Source: Murdochiella vaginalis (lineage in GTDB: Bacteria > Bacillota > Clostridia > Tissierellales > Peptoniphilaceae). Taken from it: DNA of 64,000 nt. How positions within the stretch are numbered: position 1 is the stretch's first letter; each line of letters opens with the position of its first letter. Location: positions 1 to 64,000 of the forward strand of contig NZ_LT632322.1 of NCBI RefSeq assembly GCF_900119705.1. The letters are read 5' to 3'. Made by a program: the position numbers and the translations under genes. This document shows, in pieces, positions 57,146 to 64,000 of this stretch. Below the pieces are notes generated by a model. It saw only the letters and a program-made list of their open reading frames with translations. It had not been told where the DNA came from and did no database searches.

Positions 57146-57268
57146 AGAAAGTCTCCTTTCTGTATTTTTTATTCAATGCTTTGTGCGAAAAGCTATCCGG
57201 CCAGGGCCTTAATTGGACACCTTTCGCACTTCTTTCCATCCGGACAACTCTACGCTCGCCGAATGGTT

Positions 57269-58315
57269 TTACTCTCTTTCTTCCTTCATCCACTTTTCAT
57301 AGCAGGCCTTCTGCTCGTCGCTTAAGGTTGCCGGATTTTGCATTTGAATCTCCAACAGCAGATCGCCGCGCTCTCCTTTACGATTGCGGTATCCCTTCTT
57401 GGGGACCCGAATGCGCTTTCCGGAAGTCATTTCCCTCGGTACACTCACCTGGATACGCCCATCCGGCGTTTCCACGGTTTTCTTCGTTCCGCAATAGGCT
57501 TCCCAAGGCGTGAGCGCCAGCGGCTGAACCAGATTGATACCTTCCAGGTGCCCTGTCGTCAGCAGTTGAATTTTCACCATGAGGTTGCCGTCCAGGCCGA
57601 ATTTTTCGCCCTTCACCCGGATGCGGTTCCCATCCTGAATACCTGCCGGCCAGCGCACTGTAACGTCATAGGACTTGGCGCCGATGGTAAAACGCATCGT
57701 TCGCTCACCGCCCTGATAGGCATCCTTGAGCGCAAGAGACATCGTGGTTTCATAACGGTCGTTCGCTTTGCGCGCCGTGCCGGCCTGCGCCGCACGATAC
57801 GCTTCGGGGCCAACGCCACCAAAGCCTTGTGCAGAGGAATGTCGATTTGCTCCCCCGTGTGCGCCGCGAAGCAGATCGCCTAAGTCACCGAATCCGCTAA
57901 ACCCTGCGCTTTTGCCGGTATAGGTTCTCGCGCCGGAAGCACCGCTAAAGCCCTGTGCCCCGCCGAAGATCAAATCGAAAAAGTCGGAAAAACCGCTTCC
58001 GCCGCCTGTCGTATGATAGGTATAGGTTGTTCCGTTGGATCCAAACCCTTGAAAACCGAAATCCGACGGATCAAAGTTCTGCCCGCCTTGAAAATTATAA
58101 TTGGCGCCGAACTGGTCATATTTTTTCCGCTTTTCCGCGTCTCCCAATACCTCGTAGGCTTCGTTAATCTGTTTGAATTTTTCCTGCGCCTTCTCATCAT
58201 TCGGATGCAGGTCGGGATGATATTTTTTCGCTAATTTGCGATAGGCTTTTTTGATGTCTGTCTGGGATGCCTTTTTTTCTACGCCCAGCGTTTTATAGTA
58301 ATCTTGAAATTGCAA
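57269..58315 (-). CDS. DnaJ/CbpA-type co-chaperone
   Basis: A 348-aa J-domain protein that stimulates DnaK. The J domain occupies 1-70 with the HPD motif ([11 protein letters not shown]). A Gly/Phe-rich linker runs from about 75 to 180, and the peptide-binding C-terminal domains follow. The Cys-rich zinc domain of true DnaJ is absent, so it is CbpA-like. The start is most likely the TTG at 58315, with AAGGAGG five bases before it. The ATG at 58375 lies inside the CtsR operator and has no ribosome site. It precedes clpB, a plausible heat-shock pair. Confidence 0.92.
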   Translation of the reverse strand: MQFQDYYKTLGVEKKASQTDIKKAYRKLAKKYHPDLHPNDEKAQEKFKQINEAYEVLGDAEKRKKYDQFGANYNFQGGQNFDPSDFGFQGFGSNGTTYTYHTTGGGSGFSDFFDLIFGGAQGFSGASGARTYTGKSAGFSGFGDLGDLLRGAHGGANRHSSAQGFGGVGPEAYRAAQAGTARKANDRYETTMSLALKDAYQGGERTMRFTIGAKSYDVTVRWPAGIQDGNRIRVKGEKFGLDGNLMVKIQLLTTGHLEGINLVQPLALTPWEAYCGTKKTVETPDGRIQVSVPREMTSGKRIRVPKKGYRNRKGERGDLLLEIQMQNPATLSDEQKACYEKWMKEERE

Positions 58316-58366
58316 AGCATCCTCCTTTCCGGTCAAACGCGGTCTACTGTGTCGTTTTTCTTTTTC

Positions 58367-58383
58367 TTTGACCATCTTTGACT
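58367..58383 (-). promoter_or_regulatory. CtsR operator
   Basis: The minus strand reads AGTCAAAGATGGTCAAA, a full match to the CtsR heptad consensus (A/G)GTCAAANAN(A/G)GTCAAA. It sits just downstream of the -10 box, so binding should block initiation. A weaker half-matching copy GGTCAAACGCGGTCTAC lies at 58331-58347 on the plus strand. CtsR itself is not encoded in the window. Confidence 0.85.
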
Positions 58384-58390
58384 AATTGAT

Positions 58391-58419
58391 ATTATAGCCG
58401 CTTTCCTCCTCTTGCGCAA
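58391..58419 (-). promoter_or_regulatory. Heat-shock promoter of the dnaJ-like gene/clpB
   Basis: On the minus strand -35 TTGCGC (58414-58419), a 17-bp spacer and a perfect -10 TATAAT (58391-58396). Confidence 0.8.
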
Positions 58420-58524
58420 GAGAAACTGTCTGCTTTTCTATAAAGCTGTTCTTTTTTTGCAGTCTGCAAAACGCTATACTGAAAGAGGAAGGAAAATGGT
58501 ATTCCGAAAGCGAAAGGAGCTATC

Positions 58525-59751
58525 ATGGAAAACAAACATCGCCTCAATTTAGGCCTGCAAATTCTCATCGCTTTGGTGTTGGGTATTGTCGCAGGCATTC
58601 TCTTACAGGGAAAGGGCGAATTCACCTCGACCTTTCTCCAGCCGGTAGGAACCATCTACATCAATCTGTTGAAATTTATGGTTGTGCCCGTCGTTCTTTT
58701 TTCTATTATTGAAGGTACGATCTCGCTCGGCGATATTCGCCGCGTCGGTTCCATCGGATGGAAAACCTTCGTCTATTACATGTCCACGACCGCCGTGGCG
58801 GTCATCATCGGCATCGCCTTTGCCACGCTTTTTCAGGGTTTCTTCCCGGTTCTACAAACCTCGGGCTTGACCTATGAAGCAAAAACCGCCAACTTTATGG
58901 AAGTCATCGTTGCGATGTTCCCGAAAAATATTCTGGAACCGCTGCTCAAAGCGGATATGCTCCCGCTCATCCTTACGGCGCTTCTGATTGGGCTTGGTAT
59001 TCTTCTTTCCGGGGATGCCGGACAGCGCGTGGGCGAAAGTGTGAAAGACATTTATGCAGTGATTATGAAAATGATGGAGCTAGTCATTCGGTTGACCCCC
59101 ATTGGTGTGTTCTGCCTGATGACGAATGTCGTCGCCGTCAATGGCGCCTCCATCGTCTCGTCGCTGGGCATCGTTCTGGGGGTCGCCTACCTTGCCTACA
59201 TTACGCACATCGTCGTCGTCTATGGATTTAGCGTCCATCTGTTCTCCAAAATGGGCCTGCTCACCTTTTTGCGCGGCATGGCACCGGCCATGACAACCGC
59301 TTTTACGACGTCCAGCTCCAACGCCACGTTGCCGCTGACCATCCGCTGTTCCAATGAATTGGGCGCCGATCCCAGCATTTCGTCCTTTGTCTTGCCGCTC
59401 GGTGCCACCATCAATATGGACGGTACGGCGATCTATATGGGCGTCACGTCCCTTTTCATCGCTTCGTGTTACGGTGTGCATTTAAGTGTTGCGCAACTCG
59501 TTTCCATCGTTTTGACTGCTGTTTTGGCCTCAATCGGCACAGCCGGCGTTGCCGGTGGCGGCATGATCATGCTGGCCATGGTTCTGACGAGTGTGAATTT
59601 GCCGGTCGAGGGTATTGCGCTCATCGCCGGCATCGACCGTCTCTTTGATATGGGGCGCACGACGCTGAATATCACTGGCGATGCGACGGCCGCTCTTGCG
59701 GTCAGCAACTGGGATCGCAAAGCCGGTGCGAAAAAATCGCAAAAAAAATAA
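58525..59751 (+). CDS. Dicarboxylate/amino acid:cation symporter (DAACS family)
   Basis: A 408-aa secondary transporter of the glutamate/aspartate/C4-dicarboxylate family, driven by Na+ or H+. About eight membrane helices and two re-entrant hairpins are apparent. Family motifs are present: the serine-rich TTSSSNATLPL in hairpin 1, GATINMDGTAIY in TM7, GVAGGGMIMLA in hairpin 2 and GIDRLFDMGRTTLNITGDA in TM8. The substrate is not certain; the Asp and Thr residues in TM8 fit acidic or neutral amino-acid transporters. AAAGGAG precedes the ATG. It is divergent from the dnaJ-like gene and ends with its own terminator. Confidence 0.94.
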   Translation: MENKHRLNLGLQILIALVLGIVAGILLQGKGEFTSTFLQPVGTIYINLLKFMVVPVVLFSIIEGTISLGDIRRVGSIGWKTFVYYMSTTAVAVIIGIAFATLFQGFFPVLQTSGLTYEAKTANFMEVIVAMFPKNILEPLLKADMLPLILTALLIGLGILLSGDAGQRVGESVKDIYAVIMKMMELVIRLTPIGVFCLMTNVVAVNGASIVSSLGIVLGVAYLAYITHIVVVYGFSVHLFSKMGLLTFLRGMAPAMTTAFTTSSSNATLPLTIRCSNELGADPSISSFVLPLGATINMDGTAIYMGVTSLFIASCYGVHLSVAQLVSIVLTAVLASIGTAGVAGGGMIMLAMVLTSVNLPVEGIALIAGIDRLFDMGRTTLNITGDATAALAVSNWDRKAGAKKSQKK

Positions 59752-59789
59752 TCCGCTTTCGCAAGGATCTTTCGGTAAATAAAAAGGCT

Positions 59790-59825
59790 GTGTCCGAGCT
59801 TTTCTGTTCGGCACAGCCTTTTTCC
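59790..59825. terminator. Bidirectional terminator
   Basis: AAGGCTGTG-TCCGA / TTCGG-CACAGCCTT stem flanked by an A-tract and a T-tract between the symporter (+) and the converging GDPD-like gene (-). Confidence 0.85.
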
Positions 59826-59854
59826 TTATTTCTTTGCGCTGTAGCGTTGCTTTA

Positions 59855-60805
59855 TTAGTGAAACAGCCCTTTCAGAAGATTCATGAACAGGCCGGCTAGA
59901 AACGTTGCGACTGCCACACATAAAATCATGCTGAGGGCAATGGCCACAAGGTTACTTTTCCCGTTTCGCTTGCCTCTGCCGTATGTGAGACTCTTCGCTC
60001 GCTGCGCCAGCATCTGCATGGGAGTCTTCTGTCCCTCTTCGCTCGGCGTTTCTGTTGCATATTTCAGTTGCTCGGACGAAAAGGGCATCTTGGTTTCTTT
60101 AAGAGCCGCACGTGCCGTCGTCATATCGGTCACCAAAATGTTTTCCACCCCAAGTTCTTGCAAACGCAAAATCTGTTCCGCTGTAGACACGCCCTGCGCC
60201 ATAATTTTCACACCACGCGCGGCACAGTTTTCCACTAGCTCCCGTGTGGTCTGCGTCAGCGGAACCAACACGTGATCCACCTCGAGGTCCTTTAGTCGAT
60301 CCCAATCTTCGGGAAGCCAAGATTCCGGCATCCACGCTAAGGCAATATCCGGGTAGCGCGTATGTAACAGGCGCAGACTCGAAAGCCGGGAAGTGGCCAA
60401 AATCAGACGTTCCCGTCCTTCCGCCTCTGCTAGGCAGGCCATGATGTCCTCTTCAAAATTGGAATAGAGAAAATTATCGTTATTCATCATCAGAATGGTT
60501 TTATGCGGCAGCAGGGCCGCCCATTCCAGATATTCCGCCAAGGAAGGAATGTGCTCGTTGAATTTTGTGTACGGCTCATTAAATTCCGCCGCCTGAATTT
60601 CATTCAGATCATGATGTCGTACCAGGCCGATGGCATCCGTCGCCCGACCCAGTGACTCGTCTCGAAACACAATCGGCTGCCGATCGCGGGTCATAAGAAC
60701 ATCCAAGGCGATGCCTTCAGCGCCGTTGAGCAAAGCTTGACGAAATGCGATCATCGTATTCTCGGGGAGGTGTTCGTGATCCCCGCGGTAGGAATAAATT
60801 TTCAT
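59855..60805 (-). CDS. GDPD-fold protein lacking catalytic residues, membrane-anchored
   Basis: The 316-aa protein aligns with glycerophosphodiester phosphodiesterases at the start (SYRGDHEHLPENTMIAF, ALLNGAEGIALDV, PIVFRDESLGRATD) but key residues are replaced. The His of HRG is Tyr6, the metal Glu of the ElDv motif is Ala33, and the His of HDe is Arg48. The usual IExK strand reads ILMMNND. Asp35 is kept. A C-terminal membrane helix (about 290-312) anchors it, which places the domain inside the cell. I predict a pseudo-enzyme, perhaps a binding or regulatory protein. It overlaps the ABC-F gene by 4 bp. Confidence 0.85.
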   Translation of the reverse strand: MKIYSYRGDHEHLPENTMIAFRQALLNGAEGIALDVLMTRDRQPIVFRDESLGRATDAIGLVRHHDLNEIQAAEFNEPYTKFNEHIPSLAEYLEWAALLPHKTILMMNNDNFLYSNFEEDIMACLAEAEGRERLILATSRLSSLRLLHTRYPDIALAWMPESWLPEDWDRLKDLEVDHVLVPLTQTTRELVENCAARGVKIMAQGVSTAEQILRLQELGVENILVTDMTTARAALKETKMPFSSEQLKYATETPSEEGQKTPMQMLAQRAKSLTYGRGKRNGKSNLVAIALSMILCVAVATFLAGLFMNLLKGLFH

Positions 60806-62763
60806 CTTTCTTCCCCTTCCTTCGCTTCATCCAGCGTAGTTTCCAGCTCCAACCATTCCTCTTCTAGCGCCTCCCGCTTTTGCTGTATGCCGCTTAGCTC
60901 ATCGTGAACGCGTTGTGCTTCCTCGTAATCCTCATAGAGTGCCGGTTCACAGGCTTTTTTCTGCAGCCGTGCCTCCTCTTCATGCAAGGCGTCAATCTCC
61001 CGCTGTACGGCGCTCACGCGCGCACGCATTTGGCGCAGCTGCTTCTTCTCTACATTTGCCTGTTTCTTTTCTTTTTTCTCCTGCGTTTTGGTTTTGGATC
61101 GCTCTACGTCTTTTTCGACGCTGCCTCCGGGCGAGGTACTCTGTGCGATGGTGCGCAGATACTCGTCATAATTTCCTGTACTCGTTTGCATGCCCTGTGG
61201 CTGGAGTCGAAAGATATGCGTGCAGACATGGTTGAGAAAATAGCGGTCATGGCTGATCACAAAAACCGTTCCCTCGTAATCCAACAGCGCCTGCTCCAAA
61301 ATTTCCCGACTCTCGATATCGAGGTGATTCGTGGGCTCGTCGAGAAGCAAGACATTTGCCGAGGAAAGCATGAGCTTAAGCAACGCCAGGCGTGTCTTTT
61401 CGCCGCCAGAAAGATCCCCCACCAGACGAAAAATGTCGTCGCCGATAAACTGAAACTTGGCCAGATGCGCGCGCACAGAATAGTGATCCATGTGCGGATA
61501 GCGATCCCACAGTTCATCCAAAACCGTTTTTTCCGGCGAGAGGGTTCGCTGTTCCTGGTCAAAAAAAGCGATCTTGACCGAAGCGCCAAAGTGTATTTGT
61601 CCTTCGTCCGGCTCTTCCTGATGAAGAAGAAGGCGAAACAGGGTGGTCTTCCCTACGCCGTTTTCACCGATCAGCCCGACGCGCTGTCCACGAAACAGGG
61701 AAAAGGACACGTCGGAAAATAGACGGCGCACACCGAAGGATTTGCTCAGTCCTTCCACGCGGAGCACATCTTCTCCGCTGGGATATTTCGGTGTGAGTCG
61801 CAAACGCATGTGAGCGATGTCTTCGGGCGGTTTCTCCACCAATACCATTTTATCCAACAACTTTTGCCGCGAACGCGATTGTGCAATTCCGCGCTTTCGT
61901 TTGGAGCCGCCCAGATGCCCCAGACGCTCAATAATTTCTTTTTGGCGCGCAATTTCCTCTTGCTGGTTTTCATAGGCGTTGCGCTGGATCTCCAGATCTT
62001 TTTCACGCCGCTTCGCAAATTCCTGATACCCGCAGGCATACGAATAGACTTTGCGGTGTTCGACCAGCAAAATGCGCTGACAGACCTGATTCAGAAAATA
62101 ACGGTCATGGGAAATGAGCAAAACCGTTCCGCGAAAAGCGCCGAGCATTTGCTCCAAATACGCCGTTACCTCCATGTCCAGGTGGTTTGTGGGCTCGTCC
62201 AGAAAAAGGATGTCCGGACGACCGCAAAGCATGGTGGCCAGCTCCAGCCGTGACTTTTCACCGCCGGAAAGTACATTGACCGGTGTGGAAAAGCGATCCT
62301 CCTCAAAGCCCATGCCTTTCAGGATGCCGCGTATCTCGGAATCATAGGAGAGGCCGCCCTCGTCCACAAAGCGCTCCGTCAGCAGCCGATGGCGCTCCAT
62401 CACGGCTTCCAATTCTTTTGGGCGATCCGCCAAGTGCCCCATTTCCCGTTCCAGCTCGCGCAATCGGGCTTCCAAAGAAAAGGCACGTGCATATCCTTTT
62501 TTACACTCTTCATACAGACTGTCTTCGCTCTCAATATGCACGTTCTGCCGAAGATAGCCTATGCGCAGGTCGTCACGATGAAAAATGTGGCCCCCGTCGG
62601 GCTCCAAATCGTGTACCAAAAGGCGCATAAGGGTCGTTTTGCCGGAACCGTTCACACCGACAATGCCGATTTTCTCGCCTTTTTCCACCAAAAACGAAAC
62701 GTCTTCCAGAATAGAGCGTACACCGAACTGCTTATGTAATTGTTGTACGGTCAATTCCGCCAT
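60802..62763 (-). CDS. ABC-F family ATPase (Uup/YdiF type)
   Basis: A 653-aa soluble twin-ATPase that acts on ribosomes rather than in transport. Walker A motifs GVNGSGKTT and GENGVGKTT, ABC signatures LSGGEKSRLELA and LSGGEKTRLALL, and Walker B with FLDEPTNHLDM and LLDEPTNHLDI are all intact. The linker between the cassettes is the P-site tRNA interaction motif (charged, about 240-310). The C-terminal 100 residues form a Lys/Glu-rich coiled coil, as in Uup and YdiF. It has no membrane segment. GAGGAATAATT precedes the ATG and the gene starts 2 bp after rex. A role in translation or antibiotic protection is possible. Confidence 0.93.
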   Translation of the reverse strand: MAELTVQQLHKQFGVRSILEDVSFLVEKGEKIGIVGVNGSGKTTLMRLLVHDLEPDGGHIFHRDDLRIGYLRQNVHIESEDSLYEECKKGYARAFSLEARLRELEREMGHLADRPKELEAVMERHRLLTERFVDEGGLSYDSEIRGILKGMGFEEDRFSTPVNVLSGGEKSRLELATMLCGRPDILFLDEPTNHLDMEVTAYLEQMLGAFRGTVLLISHDRYFLNQVCQRILLVEHRKVYSYACGYQEFAKRREKDLEIQRNAYENQQEEIARQKEIIERLGHLGGSKRKRGIAQSRSRQKLLDKMVLVEKPPEDIAHMRLRLTPKYPSGEDVLRVEGLSKSFGVRRLFSDVSFSLFRGQRVGLIGENGVGKTTLFRLLLHQEEPDEGQIHFGASVKIAFFDQEQRTLSPEKTVLDELWDRYPHMDHYSVRAHLAKFQFIGDDIFRLVGDLSGGEKTRLALLKLMLSSANVLLLDEPTNHLDIESREILEQALLDYEGTVFVISHDRYFLNHVCTHIFRLQPQGMQTSTGNYDEYLRTIAQSTSPGGSVEKDVERSKTKTQEKKEKKQANVEKKQLRQMRARVSAVQREIDALHEEEARLQKKACEPALYEDYEEAQRVHDELSGIQQKREALEEEWLELETTLDEAKEGEER

Positions 62764-62765
62764 AA

Positions 62766-63413
62766 TTATTCCTCGAAGCCTTTATAGTCCTTCCAGTTTC
62801 CCATGTAGTAGGCGAGGGTAAAGAGGCTTTCTTTCAAATAGACGTTCTCCAGCACCACCCCGTGCGGAAGATGCAAGTCGGTCTGCGCATAATTCCAGAT
62901 TCCGCGCACACCCGCTTCCACGGCGCGGTCGGCCAGATCCTGCGCCACATCGCGCGGCGTCGTAATGGTCAATATATCAATTTGCCGTTCCCGAAGCACG
63001 GTTTCCATTCTTTCAATGGAATAGACCTCGGCTCCGGCAATGCACTGCCCCACGCATTCGGGACGAATATCAAAAAGCGCTTCCAACCGAAAGTGATTTT
63101 CCTTAAACAAATCGGAATTCGCGAGTGCCACACCCAGATGTCCTGCACCAGCAATGGCCACCCGATGCGGATGATCCAAGCCGATAATATGAATAATCTG
63201 CTCCCGCAGGGACTCAACGTTATAGCCGTAGCCTTGCTGACCGAAGCCGCCGAAATGATTGAGATCCTGGCGAATCTGCGAAGCGGTAAAGCCGGTGATC
63301 TCGCTTAATTTCTGAGAAGAAATGCGCTCTCTTCCCTGCTCATGAAGCGCGGTAAGATAGCGTAAATACTTTGGCAATCGCCGAATGACGGCGCTGGATA
63401 TCGCTTTTTTCAT
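62766..63413 (-). CDS. rex: Redox-sensing transcriptional repressor Rex
   Basis: Rex senses the NADH/NAD+ ratio and represses fermentation and NADH-oxidising genes. The 215-aa protein has the N-terminal winged helix (AVIRRLPKYLRYL, SSQKLSEITGFTASQIRQDL) with the family motif FGGFGQQGYGYNV. The Rossmann NAD-binding domain contains VAIAGAGHLGVALANS, and the C-terminal domain-swap helix ends ESLFTLAYYM. GAGGAGG precedes the ATG. It is tightly followed by the ABC-F and GDPD-like genes. nifJ in this window is a natural candidate target, but I see no clear Rex box at its promoter. Confidence 0.96.
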   Translation of the reverse strand: MKKAISSAVIRRLPKYLRYLTALHEQGRERISSQKLSEITGFTASQIRQDLNHFGGFGQQGYGYNVESLREQIIHIIGLDHPHRVAIAGAGHLGVALANSDLFKENHFRLEALFDIRPECVGQCIAGAEVYSIERMETVLRERQIDILTITTPRDVAQDLADRAVEAGVRGIWNYAQTDLHLPHGVVLENVYLKESLFTLAYYMGNWKDYKGFEE

Positions 63414-63428
63414 CCGTTCCTCCTCTGC

Positions 63429-63917
63429 TCACGTCTCATCGCTGTTAGTTTCGATATCCGCTAACGTTAGACGCGGCTTGGGGGCTTTTCGTATCCATCT
63501 TGGCCCCACCAGCATCAACAGCAGCACAAAAAGGCTCACCATCCGTGCTAAAAACCAGAACCGAAAATAGTGAGGCTCACGGAAGAGAGAAAACAGTAGG
63601 CTAGGATCCTTTGTGAAGGCCTGCCAAGCGGTAAAAACTTCCGGTACCATACTGCAAAGCAGAATCGCCTCCGCTACGCCCTGAATCACTTCGATGCCGT
63701 CCGCTTCCTTTCGCAGAAAAATCGCCACGACATGCAAGATAAGAAATAACCAAATGACCGCATTCAGTAAGTACTGAAGCGAAAGCAACACAATGGGCCA
63801 CTGTGAACTGCCCCAATGCAGAAACACGGTACCCAGAATGCCGCCAAAAAGCAGCAGACTCACAAAAAGCAAGATCGAGAGCAGCTTGCCCAGTCTTGTA
63901 GGTTCGTGTATAGACAT
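63429..63917 (-). CDS. Small four-helix membrane protein of unknown function
   Basis: A 162-aa integral membrane protein with four hydrophobic segments (about 12-33, 42-65, 78-98 and 118-140) and a basic C-terminal tail. I recognise no family. The ATG at 63917 has GGGAGG six bases upstream; an earlier Met lacks a ribosome site. It lies 15 bp before rex on the same strand and is probably co-transcribed with it. Confidence 0.8.
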   Translation of the reverse strand: MSIHEPTRLGKLLSILLFVSLLLFGGILGTVFLHWGSSQWPIVLLSLQYLLNAVIWLFLILHVVAIFLRKEADGIEVIQGVAEAILLCSMVPEVFTAWQAFTKDPSLLFSLFREPHYFRFWFLARMVSLFVLLLMLVGPRWIRKAPKPRLTLADIETNSDET

Positions 63918-64000
63918 GATTTTCCTCCCTCTCGGACACCCGTTTACAGTAAAGGCGCAAACAGCCGACAAATCGGCTCTTTGATTTTCAACATAATCCC

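Noticed and set aside
63940-63990. Terminator at the right edge (AGCCGA/TCGGCT stem)
   Set aside because: The stem is only 6 bp and the following T-run is short and mixed. The upstream gene is outside the window, so it cannot be supported.

Overview
The window looks like a chromosome segment of an anaerobic Gram-positive bacterium (Bacillota; a Peptoniphilaceae-like anaerobic coccus is my best guess, from general gene content only). Supporting this are a one-polypeptide pyruvate:ferredoxin oxidoreductase, the redox repressor Rex, a WhiA-RapZ-Nudix cluster, HPr kinase, a large SRP RNA, a CtsR-type operator and a membrane pyrophosphatase of the K+-dependent sequence type. Most core genes are moderately GC-rich. 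The block at about 39-53 kb is visibly AT-richer.

Region by region. 1-1.9 kb: 16S rRNA on the minus strand with two tandem promoters. 1.9-7.2 kb (minus): murB-rapZ-nudix-whiA-LCP-membrane protein, a tight operon with ATGA overlaps. 7.4-10.9 kb: nifJ with its own promoter and terminator. 11.1-19 kb (minus): hprK, uvrC, pepP, ychF and hppA. 19.2-24.1 kb: mscL (+), rnhA and a cytosolic alpha-amylase (-), then a MORN-repeat protein and an OatA-like acyltransferase (+). 24.2-30.2 kb: a pyrimidine operon pyrC-K-D-F-E-B-I with promoter and terminator. 30.3-30.7 kb: SRP RNA and tRNA-Ser(GGA) on the minus strand behind a near-perfect promoter.

30.8-54.4 kb is the accessory region. It is bracketed by two arrays, each of eight 53-bp units carrying the inverted repeat TTACGGGTCA/TGACCCGTAA. 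Between the arrays lie a nuclease-like orphan, pepC, mcrB-mcrC, a GNAT acetyltransferase and a lipoprotein. A 13.8-kb island follows, bounded by 60-bp direct repeats (58/60 identical) that come from the 3' part of asnA. The island carries an intact AT-rich operon: HTH regulator, double-domain adenine methyltransferase, AlwI-like Type IIS endonuclease, and a 1248-residue membrane-anchored YobI-like P-loop NTPase. Around it are decayed conjugative-element and Type I restriction pieces (helicase tail, relaxase with frameshifts, MobC, HsdS and HsdR fragments) and an AlbA_2/Schlafen-like protein. The four-gene operon is the best candidate for an undescribed defence arrangement.

54.5-64 kb returns to core genes: clpB and a DnaJ/CbpA-like gene behind a CtsR operator, a dicarboxylate/amino-acid symporter, a GDPD-fold protein lacking its catalytic residues, an ABC-F ATPase, rex and a small membrane protein. 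All functions are read from sequence motifs; no searches were run.
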